DNA of 64,000 bases from an uncultured bacterium. Lineage in GTDB: Bacteria; Cyanobacteriota; Vampirovibrionia; Gastranaerophilales; Gastranaerophilaceae. The translations under genes and the position numbers were made by a program. Of the stretch, positions 37,201 through 47,138 are shown in pieces; the stretch's first letter is position 1, and every line of letters starts with the position of its first letter. Where the stretch lies: positions 186,001 to 250,000 of the forward strand of contig CASEYJ010000017.1 of NCBI GenBank assembly GCA_949292175.1, read 5' to 3'. A model generated the notes under the pieces. That model saw only the letters and a list, made by a program, of their open reading frames with translations, made no database searches and was not told where the DNA came from.

Positions 37201-38067
37201 CTAATTTACCTCTATAACTTCAATACTAGGATCGATAGCATCACGTAATGTAGTTTCTACAAATGACTTCAATGTCAAAGTAGAATTCTTACATCCCGAA
37301 CATCTACCTCTTAGGCGAACATAAACCTTGTTATCATCAATATCAACAAGAGTGATATCTCCACCATCTTTTTGAAGTTCAGATGAAATTTGGTTTTCGA
37401 TGATACTGTTAATTTTCAAGATTTTTTGAGCCGGAGAAAGTGAAGATTTCTCAGTTTTTACAGCTTCTTTTTCTTTATGATAATAAGTATCAATAATATC
37501 TTGAATCAAACCCTTACACTTACCACAAGCACCACCGGCCTTAGTGTAATTAGTAATCTCTTCAACAGTCTTTAAACCGTTAACCTTGATAGCTTCCCAA
37601 ATTTGGTTTTCAGTAACACCAAAGCAAGTACAAACAATCTTATCATGCTGTTCAGGTTTTCCATGAAGCTCATCCAAAGCTTCATCCAACTCATCTTTAT
37701 CAACATACCCTTTTAGAGCATCCTCCAAAGCTTCGTACCCCATAACTGAACAATGCATTTTTTCAGGAGGTAAACCGCCAAGTTCATCGGCAATATCTTT
37801 GTTCGTAATTTTACGAACTTCATCAACAGATTTTCCGATAATCATTTCGGTCAAAATGCTTGAACTTGCAACGGCAGAACCGCAACCGAATGTTTGGAAT
37901 TTGGCATCAGTTACAATGCCATCTTTTATTTTTAAATATATTTTTAATTGGTCACCACATGTAAGAGAACCCGCACTGCCAACAGCATCAGCATCATCGA
38001 TTTTGCCGACATTACGAGGATTTCTGTAGTGATCCATAACCTTTTCCGAATAATCCCACATAATCAA
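37201..38067 (-). CDS. nifU: Iron-sulfur scaffold protein, full three-domain NifU
   Basis: The 288 residues hold an N-terminal IscU-like scaffold (Cys37, Asp39, Cys62, Cys106), a central BFD-like [2Fe-2S] ferredoxin domain (Cys146, 148, 181, 184) and a C-terminal Nfu domain (C256-SG-C259). This is the complete NifU architecture rather than the short IscU. It is the first gene of the nifU-nifS operon. TTTACT-17-TAATTA upstream on the minus strand leads into a GCGTGTAGTAA element shared with the ppiC promoter. Confidence 0.95.
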   Translation of the reverse strand: MIMWDYSEKVMDHYRNPRNVGKIDDADAVGSAGSLTCGDQLKIYLKIKDGIVTDAKFQTFGCGSAVASSSILTEMIIGKSVDEVRKITNKDIADELGGLPPEKMHCSVMGYEALEDALKGYVDKDELDEALDELHGKPEQHDKIVCTCFGVTENQIWEAIKVNGLKTVEEITNYTKAGGACGKCKGLIQDIIDTYYHKEKEAVKTEKSSLSPAQKILKINSIIENQISSELQKDGGDITLVDIDDNKVYVRLRGRCSGCKNSTLTLKSFVETTLRDAIDPSIEVIEVN

Positions 38068-38232
38068 TTTCCTTTTTCTTACTACACGCTAATTACATTT
38101 TAACGCAAAAAAAGTAAATTAATTATCGTCTTAATTATTTTATAATCTTTGAATTAATAGCCAAACTTACGGAAGTTATTTTAACGTTTATTTCCGAGTA
38201 AAAAATACTTATGTAATAATTTGTAAACTGGT

Positions 38233-38261
38233 TTGACAGGGATAAAAAAATATAGTCTAAT
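38233..38261 (+). promoter_or_regulatory. Promoter of smc-scpA-scpB
   Basis: TTGACA (38233-38238), 17 bases and TCTAAT (38256-38261). A leader of about 22 bases with TTAGGTAAG leads to the ATG at 38290. Confidence 0.78.
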
Positions 38262-38289
38262 AGTTAGGAAGACTTTGATTAGGTAAGAT

Positions 38290-41200
38290 ATGTACATAAA
38301 ACAACTTGAAATAGATAACTTTAAGTCATTTGCGAATAAATCAGAAATCCCCCTATTGAAAGGTTTTACAACCGTTTCAGGGCCAAACGGATCAGGAAAG
38401 AGCAACATCATAGACAGCGTGCTTTTTGCATTGGGACTTGCTAACGCAAGTGAACTTCGTGCGGAAAATCTTTCGCACTTTATTTCCACTTATACTAAGC
38501 GAAATGAAGCTTATGTAAAGGTAACGTTTGGGGATGTAGAAGGAGAAGGCGATTTAAGCATTGCAAGACGCATTAGAAAATCTACTCAAGGTTATGCCAG
38601 CACATACTATATAAACGACAGCGTAACAACGCTCACAAACGTCCATGCTCTATTGGAGAAATATAACGTTACACCTAACAGTTACAACGTTATGATGCAA
38701 GGTGATGTGCAGGGGATTACAAACTGTACTCCAAAAAACAGAAGAAAAATTATTGACGAGATTGCAGGGATTGCAGATTTTGACAGAAGAATAGAACAAG
38801 CAACAAATGAACTTACTGACGTTGAACAAAGGGTTGAGCGTTCAAGTTTAATTCTTACCGAAATTGAAGCAATGCTTGAACAGTTAAAAGAAGAACGCGA
38901 AGTCGCAATCAAGTACCAAAAACTAAGAGAAGAAAAACAAGGTCTTGAGAGCCAAGTTATTAAGGTGCGTTTCTTTGATATAAAAAGAAACCTTGAAAAA
39001 GCACACGAAAATATTCTTGAATTTACCAAAAAGAAAAAAGAAGAAGAATTAAAAAACAAAGATTTAGACGAAAAAATAAAGCTGATACGCAAAAAATATG
39101 AAGATATTTCTGCCGAAGTTAAGGAAAAAGGTGAAGCACAACAGATTGACCTAAAGAAACAGCAAGAAACACTAAAAGGTGAAATTGATCGTAAAGAAAA
39201 CGCTCTTAACTTTGCGGATAAGCAAATTATGGATAACAAGCGTACTGCTGAAAATGCAAGAAATGGTATCGAAACATTCAAAAAACAGATTGAAGATATC
39301 AAACTGAACATTACGCTAAAAATTGAAAATGCACAAAAAATTGAAGAGGAAATCAAGCAGAAAAATGCGGAACTTAAAAAGATTCTTGAAGATATGACAG
39401 GCCTAAGTTCCACTGCTGAACAGCATATTGAAAACAGAAACAAATTGAGAAAAGAACTTGAAGATTTACAAGATAAAGAAAATCAATTGCTAAAAGAAAA
39501 GTACCCTCTTGAAAATGAACTTAAAAATCTTCTTGAAAGCATAGAAGATGCAAAAAATAAACTTGCAGAACTAGAAGAAATGAAGGCTAACTATACATCA
39601 AACTTCGACTTAAAGAAGACAATGGTAGAACAACTTCAAAAAGAGATGCAGGAATTTAAGGAAATTCAACAGACAACGTTACATGACCTTGACACAACGA
39701 ATAATGAGATTAACGATATAAATTACAATATAAGAATGGCATATGGAAAGCTTTCAAGATTGGAAGCTCAAAAGCAAGTTGCTGCAAATTCCGGCTCAAA
39801 TGTTGCAATTGATACGGTTATGAACGCAAAATTAAGAGGCGTCCATGCACCACTAATGCAGTTAGGAACCGTTGACAAAGAATATTCAACAGCCTTAGAA
39901 ATTGCTTTTGGCGGAAGACTTGGGCACATCGTAGTAGATGATGAGCACGTTGCTTCTGTAGCTATCGAACTTTTAAAATCAGCAAGAGCAGGTCGAACAA
40001 CTTTCATACCATTGAATAAAGTTGCAAAAGCTCCTACAAAATTAGCGTTACCTAAAGACAAAGGTGTTATAGACTTTGCAATTAATCTTGTAGACTTCGA
40101 TGATGAGTATATTAACGCATTCTATTATGCAGTTGGCGATACAATTGTTGTTGAAGATATGGAATGTGCAAAAAGACTAATCGGTAAACACCGTATGGTA
40201 ACGTTAGCCGGTGAATTATTCGAAAAATCAGGTGCTATCACCGGTGGTTCAGTGAGAAAAACAGGATTTTCATTCTCCCAAAATGATGATAACGAACTTG
40301 AAGAGTTCAAGAGAAAAGTTAAAGAAATGGAAGAAAGCCTTGGTAAATTGGAAGGCAAAAAATCCTCACTCGAAGCAAAACTTCAAGATGTAAGACAAAA
40401 ATACTCTGATTGTGTAAGCGAACATTCAAAAGCCAAAGTTGAATTGGATAACATGTCCAAAAACTATGAAAACAGCGAAAATATTCTAAAGGAAAAGGCT
40501 GAATTTATCACTCAATCAGAACCGAAAGTTCAAGAACTTAACAAGAAATTGGATAAACTTGAAGAAAAGAATCTTGAAGTTAATGATAGAATGCTTGAAG
40601 TCAAATCTGGTATTGAAGAAATTGAAAAACTCATCAATGACAAAGATTTGAAAGATTTAAAAGAAAAAACAGAAGGCGTTGAGGCTGAAATCAAACGTTT
40701 GCAAGCCAATTTGATGGCAACAAATAATGACAAAAACGACCTTGAACGCCGAATAAACTTCAATGAAGACTTAATCAAAACAAAGCAAGAAGAAATTGAA
40801 GAAAAAGAAAAAGCCAACGTTAAACTTGAAGAAGACAAAAAAGTCTTTAAGGGAGAAATAGACGAATTAAGCAAAAAAGTCGAGGTTTTAGAAGAACAAA
40901 TTGCAGTAATTCAGGACAAACTTGGAGAACTTTTAAAACAAAGAGATGCAATTTCCAACGACATAAATGAGCTTGAAAAAGAACGTCATATAAAATCTTC
41001 TGATATCGAAAGAATAGCTGAACAAATTGAATCATTCAGAGCTAGAAGAAGAGAATTAGAACCTCAATTAGACACAGCGAAAAAAGAATTGGAAGATACA
41101 GGGGCTGATATATCAAAATTGGAACCTGTTGAAATCTCGATAGAAGAAATAACCTCTAAAATTCAACGCTTGGATAAAAAAATGACAGAACTTGGCGATG

Positions 41201-41784
41201 TTAATATGAAAGCGCTCACATCTTATGATGAGAAACTTGCTCGCCAAAACGAACTTAAGGAAAGAATCGAAGTACTATCAAAAGAGCGTAAAGAAATTCT
41301 TGACAGAATGAGCGGATACGAACAGTTGAAGAAAGAAACATTTATGAAAACATACAACAACATAAATGAAAACTTCAAGAGCGTATTCCATCAATTGTCA
41401 GAAGGTGAAGGAGAACTTAAACTCGAAAATCCTGAAGATCCGCTTAGTGGTGGTATGACAATAGAAGCTCAGCCAAGAGACAAAAAATTACAGCGTCTGG
41501 AAAGTATGTCCGGAGGAGAAAAATCATTAACAGCACTTGCGTTTGTATTCGCAATTCAACGTTATATGCCATCTCCGTTCTATGCTTTTGATGAAGTTGA
41601 CGCAAGCTTAGATACAATGAACGTAGAACGTATCGCCCAAATGGTGCAGGCTCAATCAAAAGATACGCAATTTATAGTAGTTAGTCACCGCAAACCTATG
41701 ATAGAATCAGCTAATAGAACAATCGGTGTAACTCAAAAAGAGAAGGGTATAACAAGGGTAACGGGAGTAAAGTTAAGAGATTAG
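38290..41784 (+). CDS. smc: Chromosome condensation ATPase SMC
   Basis: SMC forms the DNA-loop-extruding core of condensin. The 1164 residues show the full plan: Walker A GPNGSGKS at 31-38, a coiled coil, a hinge (about 500-640, with GGRLGHIVVDDE), the returning coiled coil, then the signature SMSGGEKSLTALAF and Walker B FYAFDEVDASLD. Both coiled-coil arms are highly charged and regular. It is followed after one base by scpA, then scpB, so the complete SMC-ScpAB complex is encoded as one operon. Confidence 0.97.
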   Translation: MYIKQLEIDNFKSFANKSEIPLLKGFTTVSGPNGSGKSNIIDSVLFALGLANASELRAENLSHFISTYTKRNEAYVKVTFGDVEGEGDLSIARRIRKSTQGYASTYYINDSVTTLTNVHALLEKYNVTPNSYNVMMQGDVQGITNCTPKNRRKIIDEIAGIADFDRRIEQATNELTDVEQRVERSSLILTEIEAMLEQLKEEREVAIKYQKLREEKQGLESQVIKVRFFDIKRNLEKAHENILEFTKKKKEEELKNKDLDEKIKLIRKKYEDISAEVKEKGEAQQIDLKKQQETLKGEIDRKENALNFADKQIMDNKRTAENARNGIETFKKQIEDIKLNITLKIENAQKIEEEIKQKNAELKKILEDMTGLSSTAEQHIENRNKLRKELEDLQDKENQLLKEKYPLENELKNLLESIEDAKNKLAELEEMKANYTSNFDLKKTMVEQLQKEMQEFKEIQQTTLHDLDTTNNEINDINYNIRMAYGKLSRLEAQKQVAANSGSNVAIDTVMNAKLRGVHAPLMQLGTVDKEYSTALEIAFGGRLGHIVVDDEHVASVAIELLKSARAGRTTFIPLNKVAKAPTKLALPKDKGVIDFAINLVDFDDEYINAFYYAVGDTIVVEDMECAKRLIGKHRMVTLAGELFEKSGAITGGSVRKTGFSFSQNDDNELEEFKRKVKEMEESLGKLEGKKSSLEAKLQDVRQKYSDCVSEHSKAKVELDNMSKNYENSENILKEKAEFITQSEPKVQELNKKLDKLEEKNLEVNDRMLEVKSGIEEIEKLINDKDLKDLKEKTEGVEAEIKRLQANLMATNNDKNDLERRINFNEDLIKTKQEEIEEKEKANVKLEEDKKVFKGEIDELSKKVEVLEEQIAVIQDKLGELLKQRDAISNDINELEKERHIKSSDIERIAEQIESFRARRRELEPQLDTAKKELEDTGADISKLEPVEISIEEITSKIQRLDKKMTELGDVNMKALTSYDEKLARQNELKERIEVLSKERKEILDRMSGYEQLKKETFMKTYNNINENFKSVFHQLSEGEGELKLENPEDPLSGGMTIEAQPRDKKLQRLESMSGGEKSLTALAFVFAIQRYMPSPFYAFDEVDASLDTMNVERIAQMVQAQSKDTQFIVVSHRKPMIESANRTIGVTQKEKGITRVTGVKLRD

Positions 41785-41785
41785 T

Positions 41786-42601
41786 ATGAGTACGGCTGTA
41801 GTAAATTACAATTTAGACTTACCGGAAATAGAGAAAACCGCTGAAAATGAAGGCATCGGTATACTTGTTTCTATGGCAAAAGCCGGTAAAATTGATCCTT
41901 GGAACATTGATATTATTGATGTTACAGACAAGTATCTTGCTCATTTCTGCTCTATGAAATCTCAAAACCTTAGAATAACCGGCAGAACATACCTTTTCGC
42001 ATCAGTTCTTTTGAATATGAAATCAAAAATTCTTGATGGGGTAGATGTTCTTCAATTCCAAGACGAACCGGAAAACAATTTAGAATTTGATGATGACGGA
42101 TTTATAGTTGAGTATCCTGAAGATGATATTCCGACAGCAAACGCACAAACAATTGATGATGTATTGCAAAGACGTACCAGCGTAAGACTAAATCGTAATA
42201 GAGTAGTTACATTGCGAGATTTGATTCGTCAATTGCAATTTTACGAAAAGCTGGAACAAAAACAATCTTTAAAACAAGCTCACGAAAGAGCAAAGAACAG
42301 AGTCCGTTCATATGCAAGATTTACGCCCGATGATATTATTAATCTTGCACACGAAGAATACATTGAAGACTGTGTTCTAAGACTAAAGGAAAATCTTGTT
42401 CAGATTTTTGAACATCAAGATAAAATCGAATTAAACGAATTAACGCTGCTTGGTATGGACAAAATTAGCGCATACATTGCATTGTTATTCTTAAGTGCGG
42501 AAAGCGATTATGAGTTGGAACAAGAAGAGTTTTACTCAGATTTATATGTGGTAAGAGGCGAAAATGGAACAGCAGAATTCAATGGAACAACTGAAGGCTA
42601 G
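41786..42601 (+). CDS. scpA: Segregation and condensation protein A (kleisin)
   Basis: ScpA bridges the two SMC heads and binds ScpB. The N-terminal line GKIDPWNIDIIDVTDKYL is the family mark, and RTYLFASVLLNMKSKIL follows. The C-terminal winged helix contains GMDKISAYIALLFL. 271 residues is normal. It lies one base downstream of smc and its end overlaps scpB by 38 bases. Confidence 0.95.
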   Translation: MSTAVVNYNLDLPEIEKTAENEGIGILVSMAKAGKIDPWNIDIIDVTDKYLAHFCSMKSQNLRITGRTYLFASVLLNMKSKILDGVDVLQFQDEPENNLEFDDDGFIVEYPEDDIPTANAQTIDDVLQRRTSVRLNRNRVVTLRDLIRQLQFYEKLEQKQSLKQAHERAKNRVRSYARFTPDDIINLAHEEYIEDCVLRLKENLVQIFEHQDKIELNELTLLGMDKISAYIALLFLSAESDYELEQEEFYSDLYVVRGENGTAEFNGTTEG

Positions 42602-43103
42602 GATTGAAGCTGTATTGTTCACAACAGCTCAAGCTTTGTCAATAAAAGATATTGCAGAAATTTTAAATGAAGAAGATTTGGAAAAAACCGAAGAAGCCAT
42701 GCTAGAATTAATTATGGACTACTCTTCGCGTCCCGGAGCTTTGGAGATAGATGACGAAAACGGATATATTCTTCAAGTAAAGGAAGAGCACATGGATATA
42801 GTCGAAAAGCTTTGTCCAGTAGAACTGAAACCGGCAGCCCTTCGAACTTTATCTGTGATAGCACTAAAAGAACCTATCCGACAAACCGATCTAAAAGAAC
42901 TTCGGGGTTCAAGCGCGTATGAACACGTTCAAGAATTGTTGGAAAAAGGGTTGATAAGCAGGACACGTGATAAGAATGGGAGAAGTTACAATTTAAAAAC
43001 AACACCAAAGTTTGCAGAATACTTCAAACTAAAAGGTGATACACGTTCACTTGCGAAGCTCCTTGAAGTTGATAAGGGGATTAAGGATAGTGCTGACAAT
43101 TAA
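42564..43103 (+). CDS. scpB: Segregation and condensation protein B
   Basis: ScpB is the winged-helix partner of ScpA. RIEAVLFTTAQALSIKDIAE and the later ALRTLSVIALKEPIRQTDL and GLISRTRDKNGR are the usual ScpB lines. 179 residues. AGAGGCGAAA precedes the ATG inside the scpA coding region; a second ATG six codons on is also possible. Its end overlaps the start of the matrixin-like gene. Confidence 0.94.
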   Translation: MEQQNSMEQLKARIEAVLFTTAQALSIKDIAEILNEEDLEKTEEAMLELIMDYSSRPGALEIDDENGYILQVKEEHMDIVEKLCPVELKPAALRTLSVIALKEPIRQTDLKELRGSSAYEHVQELLEKGLISRTRDKNGRSYNLKTTPKFAEYFKLKGDTRSLAKLLEVDKGIKDSADN

Positions 43104-44436
43104 AAAGATTACGGCATTTTTGTCTGTTATTTTGGTAATTATTATTATTATATTAATTACTCTAATTCCAAGCTATTTTTGCAACATTGGAATGAAATAC
43201 TATAATGCAGGGGATTACGTAAACGCCCTAAAGAATTTTGATACAGCAAGATTACTATCACCATCAAACAGTGAATATAGATACAACTACGTTCAGGCGC
43301 TAATAAAGTTCAGACCAACAATCAGCGTTCAAAAGATGATGTTCAAATTTGTTGAAGACGGCAAAAAAGATAGCGCAAGCGTAGCTGCAGGAATCCAAAT
43401 AGCGGTATGGAAGAATAATATTAATCAACTATATGGTAACAACTATATAGAACAAGCCCCTATAAATAATGCAATCATACGCTGGGACCCAAAAACATTC
43501 CCATTAAAAGTATATATTGATCTTCAAGACATAGCTAATGTGCCGGATTACTACAACACAGAAATAATAAAAGCATTTGGCCAGTGGCAATCTCTATCAG
43601 GATTTTTAGCTTTTAAATTTATAGATTCTCCGGACAAAGCTGATATTATCGTGACTTTTGCGCCATTACCACAAAACAACTGTGCAGAAGCCGGATGTAA
43701 ATACGTAGTTGCACATACCATCCCAACTATTAAGAATAATCTGCTCAAACGAATGACCATAACCGTGTACGATAAAGATGCAAATGGAAGTTATTTCTCT
43801 GACAGAGAATTATACAACACCGTATTACATGAGATAGGTCATGCACTTGGAATAATGGGACACAGTTACAGCACTGATGATTTAATGTATATGGCAAAAG
43901 ACGGTACAAAAAATCCAATGCTTATGAGATACAGAAGTGATTTTCAGTATATTTCTATTCAGGATATAAGCACACTAAGACTTTTGTACAATATAATTCC
44001 GACAATTACAAATACACCGATTAGCAAACTTAATACGGATAATCTAATATACCCGCCAATAATATTTGGAACAACTAAGCAAATGAGTACACAAAAACTC
44101 AAAGAAGCTGAAAATTACATAAAAGAAGCTCCAAATGTACCGAACGGCTACATTGATATGGCAATTGCATATGATGAACTTGGAAATTTTGAAAAAGCAA
44201 CAGCAGCATTACAAAAAGCATTTAACCTTGCACAAAGTAATACCGACAAATATATTGTTTTGTATAACTTTGCAGTAATGTATTTAAACAACGAAATTCC
44301 GGAAACAGCTCTTCAATATGCAAAACAAGCACAACAAATAAACGATTCCGATGAAATTGCTGATTTGATAAGCAATATTGAACACGCACTTTCTACAAAC
44401 ACAGCTCCATTTAAGGGCTTAAAACTGTTAAAATAG
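43090..44436 (+). CDS. Membrane-anchored matrixin-like metalloprotease with TPR
   Basis: The GTG at 43090 inside the scpB end is the likely start, as it places the hydrophobic anchor FLSVILVIIIIILITLIP at the N-terminus. A single TPR-like unit (MKYYNAGDYVNALKNFDTA) follows, then a metzincin domain with HEIGHALGIMGHS at residues 247-259 and the Met-turn DLMYM. The third His lies one residue later than in the standard HExxHxxGxxH pattern, as I recall from some bacterial matrixin relatives. Two TPR-like units end the protein. It faces outward. The link to condensin is positional only. Confidence 0.85.
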   Translation: MLTIKKITAFLSVILVIIIIILITLIPSYFCNIGMKYYNAGDYVNALKNFDTARLLSPSNSEYRYNYVQALIKFRPTISVQKMMFKFVEDGKKDSASVAAGIQIAVWKNNINQLYGNNYIEQAPINNAIIRWDPKTFPLKVYIDLQDIANVPDYYNTEIIKAFGQWQSLSGFLAFKFIDSPDKADIIVTFAPLPQNNCAEAGCKYVVAHTIPTIKNNLLKRMTITVYDKDANGSYFSDRELYNTVLHEIGHALGIMGHSYSTDDLMYMAKDGTKNPMLMRYRSDFQYISIQDISTLRLLYNIIPTITNTPISKLNTDNLIYPPIIFGTTKQMSTQKLKEAENYIKEAPNVPNGYIDMAIAYDELGNFEKATAALQKAFNLAQSNTDKYIVLYNFAVMYLNNEIPETALQYAKQAQQINDSDEIADLISNIEHALSTNTAPFKGLKLLK

Positions 44437-44437
44437 C

Positions 44438-45178
44438 TTAGACGAATAGCTTATACATTATAACAGCGCAAGAAGTGCTAAGATTTAACGACTCAACAGA
44501 ATCTACCATTTCTATTTTTACAGAATTTGTTGCATACTTGATGAGCTCATCACTAAGTCCGTCAGCCTCTGAGCCAAACATTACCAGCATTTTTTCTGAA
44601 GGTTTGAAATTCCTCAGCATATTTTCCGTTCTTGGCAAAGTCGCAATTCTGTCGAAATCCTCAAAATATTGACCTAAATTATTAAGATAGACCACAGGGA
44701 TTTTCCACAAATTACCGACCGTAGACCGCACACATTTCGGGTTATACAAATCAGCACAATCTCCGTACAAAACAATGGCATCCGCCCCGAATGCAACCGC
44801 AGATCTTAGAATTGTTCCAAGATTTCCCAGATCTCGAATATTTTCAAGCAAGACCACTTTCTTAGCATTTACCAAATCTTTACTTGAAAACTTCTTCTGA
44901 ACACCGACCGCAACTGCCTCCGGTGCTGAGTCAGTAGTAGAAATCTTTTTCAAAACGGCATCATTTGTGAGAATTAATCTGCAATCTAAAAATTTATACT
45001 TATCAAGCTTCTCACTCTCCACAAAAACATACTCTAGCTGAATTCCAGCCTGAAAAGCTTCTGAAATAGATTTATACCCTTCAAGTAAAAATAAATTTTC
45101 ACTATCACGATACTTCTTTTGTTGTAATTTAACAGTATCCTTAACCAGTTGATTACTTATAGACGTAATTGTTTCCAT
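44438..45178 (-). CDS. TrmH/SpoU-family RNA 2'-O-methyltransferase
   Basis: The 246 residues have an N-terminal substrate-binding extension (FLLEGYKSISEAF) and a SPOUT knot. Motif 1 is LENIRDLGNLGTILRSA, motif 2 MLVMFGSEADGLSDEL, and motif 3 VESLNLSTSCAVIMY. It methylates a ribose in rRNA or tRNA with S-adenosylmethionine; the target is not readable. It is third in the ppiC-pepP-trmH operon, with a one-base overlap. Confidence 0.92.
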   Translation of the reverse strand: METITSISNQLVKDTVKLQQKKYRDSENLFLLEGYKSISEAFQAGIQLEYVFVESEKLDKYKFLDCRLILTNDAVLKKISTTDSAPEAVAVGVQKKFSSKDLVNAKKVVLLENIRDLGNLGTILRSAVAFGADAIVLYGDCADLYNPKCVRSTVGNLWKIPVVYLNNLGQYFEDFDRIATLPRTENMLRNFKPSEKMLVMFGSEADGLSDELIKYATNSVKIEMVDSVESLNLSTSCAVIMYKLFV

Positions 45179-46725
45179 TAAATCACCTCAAATTCACTTA
45201 GCCAAGACTTTTCCTGCTCATCAAGCAACGAAAAATCAATAAGTTTCTTTTCATAATTCATATGAACAAAAGAATCAATTTTACCATTATTCATATAACA
45301 AGAATTTTCCAAACGAACACCAAAGTAATCTTTATTATAAAGTCCGGGCTCAATAGTAAAGCACATATTATCTTCCAATCGAACCTTGGCAAGCTCATTA
45401 CAACTTAAATTTGGCGGATATTCGTGTACACTTACACCAATACCATGTCCTAAACCGTGATTAAAAACAAAACCATCAATATTATTTTCGTTGAACAATT
45501 TTCTTGCATTCGCATCAATTTCAAACCCAGTTTTTAAATCAGAATTATACGAATGTAAAAACGCTTTCAAAACAGTAGTATAGACTCTTTTTTGAAGCTC
45601 AGAAGGGTTCCCCTTAACAAAAACTCGAGTAATATCAGTCGCAAGCCCACCTTCATAGTAAGCACCACAATCAATCAATACAAGACTACCATCAGACAAT
45701 ATTTCATCCTTAGAACACTTAGAATAATGAGCAAGTGCGGAATTTTTATCCTTTGCCACAATAGATTTGAAACTCAAACCCAGAGCTCCAAATCGTTTAA
45801 ATTCTTTTTCCAGTTGAACAGAAATATCATACTCAGAAATATTATCGTTATTTTCAATAAAATCTCTAATCGCACGTACAGCCAAATCCGTTTTTTTAAA
45901 CGCATCCTTATAATGATTAATTTCAGCCTCTGTCTTAACAGCCTTCATCCAAGTCAAAGGATTCTTCTCAAAAAACGCAGCCTTACTTCCCACAATAGAA
46001 AAATCTCTGGCATTTATAGTATTTTTATCAACAAAAATTTTACCGCTTACAGAAGAAATAGCATCCTTATATTTTTCAAACTCATTTCTTGAAAATAAAG
46101 TTGCCGAATTTTGTGTAATTAAAGCACGACGCATAATTTTACTTGAATACGGAACTGAAAAATCTCGCAGATTAAATAAGTAAGAAACTTCTTCGAGGTT
46201 AGTCACCAAAACCGCATCATTTAAATCAATTTGCTTTCTGAGTATCGCAAGTTTTTCATCAACTGACAGACCGGTAAATTTAACATCTATATCAACAATA
46301 TTCTGAGCCTTATCTGAAAAGGCTTTCTCAATAGGGTCTAAGTCTAATAACTTTACATCAAAAACTGAGTTTAAATCTTCAAACCTTTTTTGAGAATTCT
46401 TTTTTGCAACAATACCTAAAACACAATTGGCCGGAAGCAACTCTTTCATTTTACCCAAAACGGTTTCACCGGTCTGCAACTTCACAACAGTCACAATATT
46501 ATGATTTACTTCCTCATCAGCCTGAATATGGTATCTGCCATCTACTAACAAGTACACACTATCTTTCGTTACAATCGCATCACCAGTAGAGCCTGAAAAT
46601 CCGGTCAAAATATATCTTGAATTTTCCTCCAAAGAGTTATACTCCACCAAATATTCATTGGTGGAGTTAACCAAAAAAGCATCAAGTTTATTATCAACTA
46701 AAAACTTACGAATACTATCAAGCAT
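45178..46725 (-). CDS. Xaa-Pro aminopeptidase (M24B)
   Basis: This dinuclear metal aminopeptidase removes residues before proline. A creatinase-like N-terminal domain (to about residue 260) precedes the pita-bread domain. Metal ligands appear as Asp in LIDCGAYYEGG, Asp in LATDITRVF, His in GLGHGIGVSVHEYP, Glu in CFTIEPGLY and Glu in GVRLENS. 515 residues is toward the long side of the family. It overlaps both operon neighbours by one base. Confidence 0.9.
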   Translation of the reverse strand: MLDSIRKFLVDNKLDAFLVNSTNEYLVEYNSLEENSRYILTGFSGSTGDAIVTKDSVYLLVDGRYHIQADEEVNHNIVTVVKLQTGETVLGKMKELLPANCVLGIVAKKNSQKRFEDLNSVFDVKLLDLDPIEKAFSDKAQNIVDIDVKFTGLSVDEKLAILRKQIDLNDAVLVTNLEEVSYLFNLRDFSVPYSSKIMRRALITQNSATLFSRNEFEKYKDAISSVSGKIFVDKNTINARDFSIVGSKAAFFEKNPLTWMKAVKTEAEINHYKDAFKKTDLAVRAIRDFIENNDNISEYDISVQLEKEFKRFGALGLSFKSIVAKDKNSALAHYSKCSKDEILSDGSLVLIDCGAYYEGGLATDITRVFVKGNPSELQKRVYTTVLKAFLHSYNSDLKTGFEIDANARKLFNENNIDGFVFNHGLGHGIGVSVHEYPPNLSCNELAKVRLEDNMCFTIEPGLYNKDYFGVRLENSCYMNNGKIDSFVHMNYEKKLIDFSLLDEQEKSWLSEFEVI

Positions 46726-47006
46726 TAATTTTTACCTGTAAGATAAATCAAGTGCCAACCAAATTGAGTTTCAACAGGTTCAGAAAGTTCTCCCACTTCA
46801 AGTGCAAATGCAGCATCTTCGAATGGCTTAACCATCATACCTTTTCCGAAGAAACCTAAATCTCCGCCAGCTGCACCAGAAGGACAAAGAGAATATTCCG
46901 CAGCAACATCTGCAAAATCTTTTCCACCCTTTATTTCATCATACAATTTTTTAGCCTCTTCTTCTGTTTTAACGAGAATATGGCTTGCTCTAACTTCAGT
47001 TGTCAT
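46725..47006 (-). CDS. Parvulin-type peptidyl-prolyl isomerase
   Basis: The 93-residue single parvulin domain has RASHILVKTEEEAKKL, GGDLGFFGKGMMVKPFE and TQFGWHLIYL, as in PpiC. It has no signal peptide and no other domain, so it is a cytoplasmic proline isomerase. It is first in an operon with a Pro-specific aminopeptidase, a fitting combination. A minus-strand TATAAT at 47042-47037 leads into GCGTGTAGTAA at the expected start of the RNA. Confidence 0.93.
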   Translation of the reverse strand: MTTEVRASHILVKTEEEAKKLYDEIKGGKDFADVAAEYSLCPSGAAGGDLGFFGKGMMVKPFEDAAFALEVGELSEPVETQFGWHLIYLTGKN

Positions 47007-47088
47007 AAAATACTCCTTAAAATTTACTACACGCAGATTATAACATAAACCTGATGATAAAAAAATAAGTAAGATAAGTTCATAAACT

Positions 47089-47117
47089 TTTACAAATAGT
47101 AAAATTTATAGTATTAT
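47089..47117 (+). promoter_or_regulatory. Promoter of def-fmt-aroH
   Basis: TTTACA (47089-47094), 17 bases and TATTAT (47112-47117). GTGAGG lies eight bases before the ATG at 47139. Confidence 0.7.
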
Positions 47118-47138
47118 AAAGATAAAGTGAGGTAGATT

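Noticed and set aside
16516..38067. Nitrogen-fixation cluster (NifV-like, NifU, NifS)
   Set aside because: The three genes are far apart, no nifHDKENB genes are present, and NifUS serve general iron-sulfur assembly in many anaerobes.
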